Shown: in pieces, positions 27,591-33,985 of the stretch
Layout: the number at the start of each line of letters is the position of its first letter
Position numbering within the stretch: position 1 is the first letter of the stretch
From: Paulinella micropora
Taxonomy: Eukaryota; Cercozoa; Imbricatea; Euglyphida
Assembly (NCBI GenBank): GCA_009731375.1
Contig: BJOX01000063.1
Coordinates: 414,762-451,941 of the forward strand
Length of the DNA stretch: 37,180 nucleotides
Direction of reading: 5' to 3'
Made by a program: the position numbers and the translations under genes
The notes under the pieces: model-generated
What the model was told of the DNA's origin: nothing
Seen by the model: the letters and a program-made list of their open reading frames with translations, nothing else
Database searches by the model: none

Positions 27591-28655
27591 ATGAAGCCCT
27601 GGCGCAAGAGGCACGCCGGCCGCGCTTTTACCAGCGATGCGCCGTTGCCTTTCAAGAAGCAGCGCACTGGCTTTGTCGGTGGCGCTTCGGCCGAGATGGC
27701 GGCCAGGACCAGGCACATTATGAAATATGCTAACCCACAACTCTCAGCCGTGCTGGATGCGTTCGCGCCTGCTGCCAGCACGGGCTCGCCAATTCCCACC
27801 GCTCCGCCGCTGCCGGCGACTGGCACAGGCTCGCCAATCCCCGCCGCCCCGCCGCTGTCGGCGACCGGCGCAGGCCCGTCAATCCCCGCCGCCCCGCCGC
27901 TGCCGGCCGACACGAAAGCTGCCGCGGGTGCATCGACGCTGGACTCAATCGACTCGGAACAGAAGCTCTGGGAGCTGGCGTCCAAAATGTCTGGCCGCCC
28001 AATCGAAGAGCTGAAAAAAGAAAAGGCGACAAACGCGATGCATGCTAAGTACGAAGAGCTGCGCCAAAAACGAGACGACGGAGTCATAACAAAAGAGGAA
28101 TATTCCAGTCAGTTTAAGGAGGCGTACAAGGAATGGAGAAAAGAAATTATCAAGGCGGCTTCGGACCCGACAGAGGCGCTGATGCAGTCCATCAAGGCCG
28201 GCAAGAAGCTCAAGAAAGTCGACCAAAAGACACAAAAGGCGGCTTCGACAGACCCACAAGACGAGATTAATCAAGCGATCAAGGCGGGCGGTAAGCTTAA
28301 GAAAGTCGACAAAGCGGCGCACGCGGCCGCTAAAAAGGCAGCCGAAGAGAAAGAAAAGACCGAGAAGCCCACGGTGATGGACCAGCTCAAGAAGGGCGCT
28401 ACGCTCAAGAAAGCCGACCTGAAGACACAAGAAGCTATACACCAAGTAGCAGCGTACCAAGCGAACAAGACTCCCAAACAAGAAGAGAAACTGAGGGCCT
28501 GGTCACACAAGCTGGGCGAAGCGATAACCGAGCTCGAGGCGCTGATTAAGAAAGAGGAAGACCTTCACGGCAAGTCGGACGAGACAGAAGCCATAAGAAA
28601 GAAAAAGGCCAGGCTGGTGGCCAGGAAGAAGATCATAGAAGAGGGGCTCAAATGA
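27591..28655 (+). CDS. Proline-rich protein with three WH2-type actin-binding motifs (354 aa)
   Basis: N-terminus basic (RKRH, FKKQR), then ARTRHIMKYANPQLSAVL, a motif shared with the next gene. Residues 64-107 are three 15-aa proline-rich repeats (GSPIPxAPPLPATGT type). Three WH2-type motifs follow: EALMQSIKAGKKLKKVD (195-211), DEINQAIKAGGKLKKVD (224-240) and TVMDQLKKGATLKKAD (261-276). They match the WH2 pattern of a hydrophobic helix, I/L-x-x-G, then LKK(V/A). The C-terminus is helical and basic. WH2 domains bind actin monomers; tandem WH2 with a proline-rich segment is the layout of actin nucleators and of WASP-like proteins. I infer an actin-manipulating protein, possibly virion-borne. 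Binding is not shown. Confidence 0.8.
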   Translation: MKPWRKRHAGRAFTSDAPLPFKKQRTGFVGGASAEMAARTRHIMKYANPQLSAVLDAFAPAASTGSPIPTAPPLPATGTGSPIPAAPPLSATGAGPSIPAAPPLPADTKAAAGASTLDSIDSEQKLWELASKMSGRPIEELKKEKATNAMHAKYEELRQKRDDGVITKEEYSSQFKEAYKEWRKEIIKAASDPTEALMQSIKAGKKLKKVDQKTQKAASTDPQDEINQAIKAGGKLKKVDKAAHAAAKKAAEEKEKTEKPTVMDQLKKGATLKKADLKTQEAIHQVAAYQANKTPKQEEKLRAWSHKLGEAITELEALIKKEEDLHGKSDETEAIRKKKARLVARKKIIEEGLK

Positions 28656-28675
28656 TTTTTTTTCCTGACGATCAG
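28654..28675 (+). promoter_or_regulatory. Late-promoter-like motif (712-aa protein gene)
   Basis: GATTTTTTTTCCTGACGA, overlapping the preceding stop codon and ending 13 bp before the ATG at 28689. Similar in form to the motif at 27548. Confidence 0.45.
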
Positions 28676-28688
28676 TAAACAAATACTG

Positions 28689-30827
28689 ATGTTTGCTCCA
28701 AACTGTCCGTGGATCAGCACCCGGCCGGTAGTAGCGGGCAATTCTCACAAGAGGCCGGCCTGGCTGGATGAATCGCCTATGCCAAAGCGGCTCAAGCGAC
28801 CGGAAAACCAGGGCCCCGTGGCAGTCTCTGCCAAGGCCCGCGGCCTCATGCACTACGCAAATCCTAACCTCGGCGCGGCCATGCAGCTGCTGGAGCCGGC
28901 GGAGGCGGCGCCGGCAATCGCAGTGCCCGCAAAGACAGAAGAAGCGAAGGGGCCGAAGGCTGTAGAACAAAAGAAGAAGGAAGAGGAGCCGAAGGCCGCA
29001 GAAACAAAAGAGAAGGAAGAGGGGCCGAAGGCCACAGAACACGACAAGGAGAAGACGGAGGAGACGGAAGAGGGGCCGAAGGCCGACGAGCCAGAGAAGA
29101 TGGAAGAAGACGAGGAGGGGGAAGAGGAAGACGAATCAGGGGTGACTGAGGAGGAAGAGCACGAGCCAGAGAAGGCGAAGGAGGACAAAGAAGAACCGAA
29201 AAAGGCCGCAGAGACGAAGGAAGAGGACAAGGAGCCCCCAAAGGCAGCGGAGACGAAGGAAGAGGACGAAGAGCCGAAGAAAGAAGAACTAAAAGAGAGC
29301 GAGGACGGCCAAGTGGAAGAGGGGCAGGAAGAAGACGAGCCGCCCCCTCCTCCCGCCAAGAAGTCCGCGTCTGCCGCCACAAAGCCGCACAAGAGCATGC
29401 CGCCGTACGTCACGCCACAAACCAAGGCCGACGCGGCTACCCTCCTGCAGGCTACCAATAACAAGGACTTCGGTTCGTTTCTTTCTACCATAATGGGCGG
29501 ATCAGACCCGTTTACCAAATGGAAAGAGAAGCTGCTCGAGCCCACGGCCGGCGTTCTGGTTCCTAGCCCGGCACTCAACCTTGCTTTCTCCCGGCTGCAG
29601 GTAGCGCTCAACGAATATAATCCCGACCCAATCGACGTGGCAGTGGCGATGCACCAGGCCACCGAGCTGTACGAGGACGAAAAACACGAATATGAGGTGG
29701 CCAAGCTATACGCAGAGACCACCGCCACACTCAAGAAGGCAGAGCAACAAAAGGAGTTAGCCGAAGCGGAGGCCAAGAAAGTGGAAGCCAAGAAGAAGCT
29801 CAACGAATCCGCCCAGGAGAAGCTGAACACCGAGGGAGACTTGTTGGAAACCACCACCCAGGCCGCCAAGCAAGAGGCAGAGGCCAAGGTCCAAAGAGAA
29901 AAGGCCCAGGAGGAAATCGCAAATCTGGACAAATTGACGGCACAGGCAACACAGGACGCCAAGGATATGAGCGAGCTCAAGAGCAAAGTAGCCACGAAAG
30001 CCAACGCCGCCAAGCTACAGGCGGCCAAGACTGCGATGCTTGCCCAGATCGACGCAGCCGAGAGCAAGCTTGTGGAGGCGGAACAAAAAGGGATAATGTC
30101 CAAACAACAATTGGCGCAAAAGCAACAAGAGCTGGCCAAAGGCAAGCAAAAGGTCCTGACTATCCAGGTCGGAAAGGCGCTCGGCGCCGACAAGGTCGCC
30201 AGTGCGCTGGGCACGATCGCGGCCGTCGGTGGAGGGGTCGGCAGCTTGATCGGCGCTCTTGTTGGCGGCTCCGCTGACGTGGTCGGCACTACGATCGGCA
30301 GCGCAGCCAACAGCGCTGCGCCAGGCCTTGGGGGTGGTATAGGCAGCTTGGCGACGGGCGTGGGCAGCGTAGCAAGCGAAGGAGGCAAGCTGCTCGGGGG
30401 CGCAGGAGTAAAACTCATAGAGGGCTTAGGTGGCCTGACAGAAGGCACCGGCAAGCTTCTGCTGACAGGAGCAGACATGACAACGGGCACGGTGAAAAAC
30501 CTCCTGTCATACGCCGTGACCAGCGACACGAGCCACTTACCTCCACAAATCGAGTGGTCAGATGACGGCAAGCAACAATTGGCGCAAGAGTTTAAGTACG
30601 GTAATGTCAGTGAACTTCTCGGCACCAATGCCACTGCTGCAGACGCGGCACGGTGGATTCTGCGTGCCTTGCCTAACAACCTCGATGATTTCCAGCAAGA
30701 GAGGGCCCAGAAACTCGAGAAGGCTATCCAGCAAAAAGACAATGAAGGAATACGGGAGGCATTGTCCGGTCTCAAGAGCGTCCTCAGCGCGGACCAGATC
30801 GCGTACGCGTTCAGGGGCACTCAATGA
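28689..30827 (+). CDS. Long acidic/coiled-coil virion-type protein (712 aa)
   Basis: Four zones can be seen. Residues 1-75 hold an NLS-like PKRLKRPE and ARGLMHYANPNLGAAM, matching the previous gene. Residues ~80-219 are Glu/Lys repeats with PKAxExK units and a PPPPP stop. Residues ~334-490 are a long Ala/Glu/Lys coiled coil. Residues ~497-604 are Gly/Ala-rich and hydrophobic (GAVGGGVGSLIGALVGG type), possibly membrane-active. A C-terminal helical domain ends in YAFRGTQ. Not a recognised family. The shared motif and cluster position suggest a structural or entry-related virion protein that partners or is paralogous to the WH2 protein. A long antisense frame is a by-product of the biased codons. 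Confidence 0.75.
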   Translation: MFAPNCPWISTRPVVAGNSHKRPAWLDESPMPKRLKRPENQGPVAVSAKARGLMHYANPNLGAAMQLLEPAEAAPAIAVPAKTEEAKGPKAVEQKKKEEEPKAAETKEKEEGPKATEHDKEKTEETEEGPKADEPEKMEEDEEGEEEDESGVTEEEEHEPEKAKEDKEEPKKAAETKEEDKEPPKAAETKEEDEEPKKEELKESEDGQVEEGQEEDEPPPPPAKKSASAATKPHKSMPPYVTPQTKADAATLLQATNNKDFGSFLSTIMGGSDPFTKWKEKLLEPTAGVLVPSPALNLAFSRLQVALNEYNPDPIDVAVAMHQATELYEDEKHEYEVAKLYAETTATLKKAEQQKELAEAEAKKVEAKKKLNESAQEKLNTEGDLLETTTQAAKQEAEAKVQREKAQEEIANLDKLTAQATQDAKDMSELKSKVATKANAAKLQAAKTAMLAQIDAAESKLVEAEQKGIMSKQQLAQKQQELAKGKQKVLTIQVGKALGADKVASALGTIAAVGGGVGSLIGALVGGSADVVGTTIGSAANSAAPGLGGGIGSLATGVGSVASEGGKLLGGAGVKLIEGLGGLTEGTGKLLLTGADMTTGTVKNLLSYAVTSDTSHLPPQIEWSDDGKQQLAQEFKYGNVSELLGTNATAADAARWILRALPNNLDDFQQERAQKLEKAIQQKDNEGIREALSGLKSVLSADQIAYAFRGTQ

Positions 30828-30871
30828 AAAAAAAATAAACTGACTGCTTGCCAAAACAAGGAGAGAAAAAA

Positions 30872-31138
30872 ATGCAACACCTGGCTTTTTTTGACCCGAC
30901 CTTGGCGCTGGCCTTGGGCAAAGTCAACGAGGCGCAGTCGCGCGTCGCGGGGCAGAAACGCCGACAGCAAGAGGACGCCGAAAAAAAGGCGATCGAGGTC
31001 CTGCAGACTACCGTGGCCGAAGCGCCCATTGAAAAGGTGTTTAAGCAGCCGGCCATTGCCGATGCCACCATCTTGTTGGAAGTAACACCTGAACAGGCCA
31101 CCCGCTGCGAACAGCAGCTGATTGGTGGCGGCAAATAA
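30872..31138 (+). CDS. Small helical protein (88 aa)
   Basis: Not recognised. It begins MQHLAFFDPTLALALGKV, continues with a basic helix (QKRRQQEDAEKKAIEVLQ) and a short strand-like end. The ATG follows GGAGAGAAAAAA, the typical start context here. It lies 44 bp after the 712-aa gene and before another virion-cluster gene, so a minor capsid or scaffold role is possible. Confidence 0.6.
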   Translation: MQHLAFFDPTLALALGKVNEAQSRVAGQKRRQQEDAEKKAIEVLQTTVAEAPIEKVFKQPAIADATILLEVTPEQATRCEQQLIGGGK

Positions 31139-31140
31139 TT

Positions 31141-31161
31141 AAAAATTTTTTTTCTTGTCGG
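31141..31161 (+). promoter_or_regulatory. Late-promoter-like motif (31184 gene)
   Basis: AAAAATTTTTTTTCTTGTCG, 23-43 bp before the ATG at 31184; among the clearest examples of the shared motif. Confidence 0.5.
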
Positions 31162-31183
31162 GCAGATTAACTATACCAACAAA

Positions 31184-31774
31184 ATGAGCGGACACCGAGG
31201 CCCTGTCGTGCCGCTAGTCAACACCGGCGAAGAGAAGTCGTCGGCCGCCCAGGCCAACCAGGTCGAGCATGGTACCGAGACCAGGCCGATTATCCAGACC
31301 GACTCGCTCGCTACCAGCTCGATCATCTATTCGGCCCTTTCGGCCGCGGGCGCGGGCGCCGGGGCAGGCACCATCGGCCAGATGAAGAATGTGGCACAGC
31401 GCCTGTCACAGAACTCACTGGCCCCTTGGTATAAGGGAGCGGTCCTGCTCGTCGGTACACCCGCGGAGATCCAGGCGGTGTACGGGGCAGATTTCCGTAA
31501 GAAAAACTGCGCCGCTGGCGACAACCCGCCTGCCGACTGGGGTGATGACGGCGCCAACATGTTGCCCTGGCTCACGGAGCTCCGAAGAACGTACGGTAAC
31601 GGCTGGGAAGGCTGTATGCAAGTGGCAGCTTTCGTGGAACAGTACCAATCGGCCAAGCTCCGTGACCAGCAATGGGCGGCTATCCCTGCAGTTTCTACCC
31701 TCGATCGCGAGAATGGCTCCGTGCGCGGCTGGACCACCATCCACGAGGCCGGAAACGCGCACCTGATCGGATAG
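31184..31774 (+). CDS. Unknown virion-cluster protein (196 aa)
   Basis: Not recognised. A hydrophilic N-terminus leads into a hydrophobic Ala/Gly segment (IIYSALSAAGAGAGAGTIG, about 47-65), which could be a membrane-active helix. The C-terminal two thirds are mixed with several Trp residues (PPADWGDDG, YGNGWEGC, RGWTTIHE). Its place between structural genes, and the strong upstream late-type motif, suggest a capsid-associated protein. I considered a penton protein, but it does not look beta-rich enough to call. Confidence 0.65.
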   Translation: MSGHRGPVVPLVNTGEEKSSAAQANQVEHGTETRPIIQTDSLATSSIIYSALSAAGAGAGAGTIGQMKNVAQRLSQNSLAPWYKGAVLLVGTPAEIQAVYGADFRKKNCAAGDNPPADWGDDGANMLPWLTELRRTYGNGWEGCMQVAAFVEQYQSAKLRDQQWAAIPAVSTLDRENGSVRGWTTIHEAGNAHLIG

Positions 31775-31813
31775 AAAAATTAATCTTAATTGTACAAAGG
31801 ACAAAGGGAGAGC

Positions 31814-32470
31814 ATGACAGATCCGTTTGCCAATCTCGAGCCACCCACCGACCCGCTACCGCCTGTCACCGAAGCTAAAGCGGCGGTAGCAGCCCCGCCT
31901 CCTACCAAGCGTCGCCGGACAGCAGGCCCTTCTCAAGCGAGCCTGGCACGGCGTCTAGGAACAGCGCCAGCGGGACCAGAAGACCCCGTGCTACGCGATG
32001 ACCCCAACTACCGGCTCTTGTGCGCTTATGGCCGCAGCGCTCTGATCGGCCCCAAGCTCAAGAAGGCGCACATCAACTGTGACCCAAAAACTCTGCGCAG
32101 GCTGCCCAAGCAGAAGCTGCCGCTGTTGTTGGACGAAGTAGAGGAAGTGCTGGAAGGTGAACTGTCGGGCGAGCTGGCGGACGCCGTGCTCAAGCAAGGG
32201 CTCGTGTGCCTCGAAAACCTAGTAGCGAACCGATCGCGTTACCAGATCGCTGGCACGACCGAGGCCTGCTTTGCCAATGACCGGTGGTGCTTCTTGCTCG
32301 AGCGGGCCAAGCTGCGCGCGGGCATCGGGCTGCAGCGCCTGGACCCTATGACTGAACTGGCCCTGCTGACGGCACAAACGGCCGCCATCACCCATGCCAA
32401 GAACACGATCTTTGTAGCACAGCCGAGCCAAGCCACAAATCTGGACGCACCAGCGCCCGCAGTTCAATAA
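31814..32470 (+). CDS. Unknown virion-cluster protein with PTKRRRT motif (218 aa)
   Basis: The N-terminal 45 residues are Pro/Ala-rich and contain PPPTKRRRTAG, an NLS-like motif identical over PTKRRRT to the protein at 6298. The remainder is helical: YRLLCAYGRSALIGPKLKKAHINC, LRRLPKQKLPLLLDEVEEVLEG, LVCLENLVANRSRYQI. The ATG at 31814 is chosen; an upstream TTG is in frame. No family recognised. Probably a nuclear-imported virion or assembly protein. Confidence 0.65.
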   Translation: MTDPFANLEPPTDPLPPVTEAKAAVAAPPPTKRRRTAGPSQASLARRLGTAPAGPEDPVLRDDPNYRLLCAYGRSALIGPKLKKAHINCDPKTLRRLPKQKLPLLLDEVEEVLEGELSGELADAVLKQGLVCLENLVANRSRYQIAGTTEACFANDRWCFLLERAKLRAGIGLQRLDPMTELALLTAQTAAITHAKNTIFVAQPSQATNLDAPAPAVQ

Positions 32471-32492
32471 TAAAAAAAATTTTATTTTGTTG
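32471..32492 (+). promoter_or_regulatory. Late-promoter-like motif (32525 gene)
   Basis: TAAAAAAAATTTTATTTTGT, 33-54 bp before the ATG at 32525, starting at the preceding stop region. Confidence 0.45.
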
Positions 32493-32524
32493 TACGCCAA
32501 TTAAACATCTCTCCGAAAAGAAAA

Positions 32525-32989
32525 ATGGCCGAGGTCGTGAGCGATCTGTTCTCACTGGAAAACTTTGCCCGGTCAAGCACGGCGGCCGCTTTTGCCTATG
32601 TGGCCGCCCCGGTCGTTATACCGGGCAATGCGATGTTTAGCTTTTCGTCCGTCCCCTTAATAGGGGCAGCCCAGGTCAGCAAGAGCACTGGCCTGGCGGT
32701 CGTGGCCTTTGTGACCGCCACTGCTATTGACCTCATCCAAAGCAGAGTCCTCAACCGCACCAAGGAGGGCCGTCTAGCCTCGTACCCCAGCTTGGCCGTG
32801 CACGTGGCGGGCGGAGGCCTGATGTTCGCCATGTTGCCCCGCCTCCTGAGCAAGGGCCAACTCGGCCTGGTAGGCGACAGTGATACCGCCAAGCAGTTGT
32901 TCTTGGTCGGCGCACTTTCGGAAGTGTTCAGCCAGTACTTCTACGAGGGCTACCTGAACCCCGCGAGCCAAGGACACTACCGCTTCTAA
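32525..32989 (+). CDS. Multi-pass membrane protein (154 aa)
   Basis: Three or four hydrophobic segments can be seen: AAAFAYVAAPVVIPG (~19-33), TGLAVVAFVTATAIDLI (~55-71), VHVAGGGLMFAMLP (~92-105) and LFLVGALSEVFSQYF (~120-134). Short charged loops separate them. No family recognised. In viruses with double-jelly-roll capsids, such small membrane proteins often sit in an internal lipid membrane; that is inference. Confidence 0.65.
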   Translation: MAEVVSDLFSLENFARSSTAAAFAYVAAPVVIPGNAMFSFSSVPLIGAAQVSKSTGLAVVAFVTATAIDLIQSRVLNRTKEGRLASYPSLAVHVAGGGLMFAMLPRLLSKGQLGLVGDSDTAKQLFLVGALSEVFSQYFYEGYLNPASQGHYRF

Positions 32990-33024
32990 AAAAAGAATCT
33001 TGTGTAGCTAGTCTAGAGTGAAGA

Positions 33025-33321
33025 ATGCCAGTGGAAGAGGAAGCTCTGTTGGCCTGGGCTCTGATCGTTACAACCGCTATCATCGTGGTCGGCTGTGTGC
33101 GCGCCTGTTGCAAGCGGCTCTTGCGCCCATCAATCTCGTGCGACCTCGACAAGCCGCTGCCCACACACTACGTGACGCTCGATGACATCCTCCGGCGGCC
33201 TTACCAAGCGCCAAGCGCTGCAGAAGCTCTTTGCGGACCTGGAGACTGTGCTGGACAACTGGGGGCTGCTGTCTGCAGGCGAGAGCAAGGACCTGCGGAT
33301 GCAGTGGAACTTAGGTCTTGA
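33025..33321 (+). CDS. Single-pass membrane protein (98 aa), overlapping next gene
   Basis: Starts MPVEEEALLAWALIVTTAII with one transmembrane helix (about residues 7-27), followed by a Cys/Arg-rich stop-transfer segment (CVRACCKRLL). After about residue 55 the sequence overlaps the following gene in another frame and becomes less protein-like (Gly/Cys/Ala mix). Either the two genes truly overlap by 140 bp, or the first is normally shorter and is extended by a frame difference. The membrane segment and the start context (AGAGTGAAGAATG) support a real gene. Confidence 0.5.
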   Translation: MPVEEEALLAWALIVTTAIIVVGCVRACCKRLLRPSISCDLDKPLPTHYVTLDDILRRPYQAPSAAEALCGPGDCAGQLGAAVCRREQGPADAVELRS

Positions 33322-33565
33322 GCAGCAAGTTGCGACCGTTGAAAAGTTCTTTTTGCCTGCCTACAAGGACGGCAAGCTCGCCGCGTACGTCCAGAGCGAA
33401 GCTGGCATCTGGTTTGAGCTGGCCGCCAAGACTCGTGCTCCGACTCCCGCCCTGCAACAGCTGCAGCAAAGATTTCTGGCCAAGCAAAGTCTGGCCAAGG
33501 ACGCTCAGTTCCTGGGACAAATTGCGCAAGTCATGGAACGCATCTGCCAAGTCATTGTCTTTTAA
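33182..33565 (+). CDS. Unknown helical protein (127 aa)
   Basis: The ATG at 33182 lies inside the previous gene, +1-shifted. From LTKRQALQKLFADLETVLDNW on, it is an amphipathic all-helical protein (LEQQVATVEKFFLPAYKDGKL, ALQQLQQRFLAKQSLAKDAQ). Not recognised. Good protein-like composition and an ending directly before a late-type motif support it. Start is uncertain, because initiation within the upstream gene would need leaky scanning or an internal promoter. Confidence 0.6.
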   Translation: MTSSGGLTKRQALQKLFADLETVLDNWGLLSAGESKDLRMQWNLGLEQQVATVEKFFLPAYKDGKLAAYVQSEAGIWFELAAKTRAPTPALQQLQQRFLAKQSLAKDAQFLGQIAQVMERICQVIVF

Positions 33566-33588
33566 ATAAAAAAATTTAATTTTCGTGA
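33565..33588 (+). promoter_or_regulatory. Late-promoter-like motif (33612 gene)
   Basis: AAAAAAATTTAATTTTCGTG, about 24-47 bp before the ATG at 33612, after the preceding stop. Confidence 0.5.
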
Positions 33589-33611
33589 CTTATCAAGTTT
33601 AATTAAGAAAG

Positions 33612-33944
33612 ATGGGCAAGCGCACGCGAGAAAGGCACGAGCGGCACACGGCCAAGAAGGCCGCCCGCAAGGACGCCCGCGCCGCCACCGAACAGCGCAT
33701 AGGGCGCAGAAAGGCGGAGAGGAGGGAGCGGACCCGCGAAGGGCTGCGGCAGTTTGGCAGCACTCTCAAGTCAGTCACGGGCTTTTTCGGCAAGCAGATC
33801 GACAAGGTGACCAACATCCCGAAAGAAGCGATGGACACCACCAAGCAGCTGGGCGACAACGCCGAGGGCGGCCTCAAGTCCATGGCGCTGCCTTTGGCGG
33901 TCGGCGCCGCGGCGATCGGGGCCGTCATGATCCTGAAAAAATAA
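33612..33944 (+). CDS. Basic minor-capsid-like protein with C-terminal hydrophobic helix (110 aa)
   Basis: The first 45 residues are extremely Arg/Lys-rich (MGKRTRERHERHTAKKAARK and RRKAERRERTR). A middle amphipathic segment follows (FGSTLKSVTGFFGKQIDKV) and a C-terminal hydrophobic helix (LPLAVGAAAIGAVMIL). It could bind DNA at one end and membrane at the other, like minor core or cementing proteins of other double-jelly-roll viruses. It sits immediately before the major capsid gene, as minor capsid genes often do. No sequence family recognised. Confidence 0.65.
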   Translation: MGKRTRERHERHTAKKAARKDARAATEQRIGRRKAERRERTREGLRQFGSTLKSVTGFFGKQIDKVTNIPKEAMDTTKQLGDNAEGGLKSMALPLAVGAAAIGAVMILKK

Positions 33945-33962
33945 AAAAAATCTTCTTTGTCC
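33943..33962 (+). promoter_or_regulatory. Late-promoter-like motif of the major capsid gene
   Basis: AAAAAAAATCTTCTTTGTCC, 24-43 bp before the capsid ATG, overlapping the previous stop. Confidence 0.5.
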
Positions 33963-33985
33963 TTAATATTATACTGCCAACGACG

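Noticed and set aside
28853-30820. 655-codon open frame antisense to the 712-aa gene
   Set aside because: Ser/Ala-rich by-product of biased GAG/GCC/AAG codons on the other strand; no start context or domain.
31184-31774. Penton (single jelly-roll) protein
   Set aside because: Length would fit, but the sequence does not look beta-rich and has an internal Ala/Gly hydrophobic helix.
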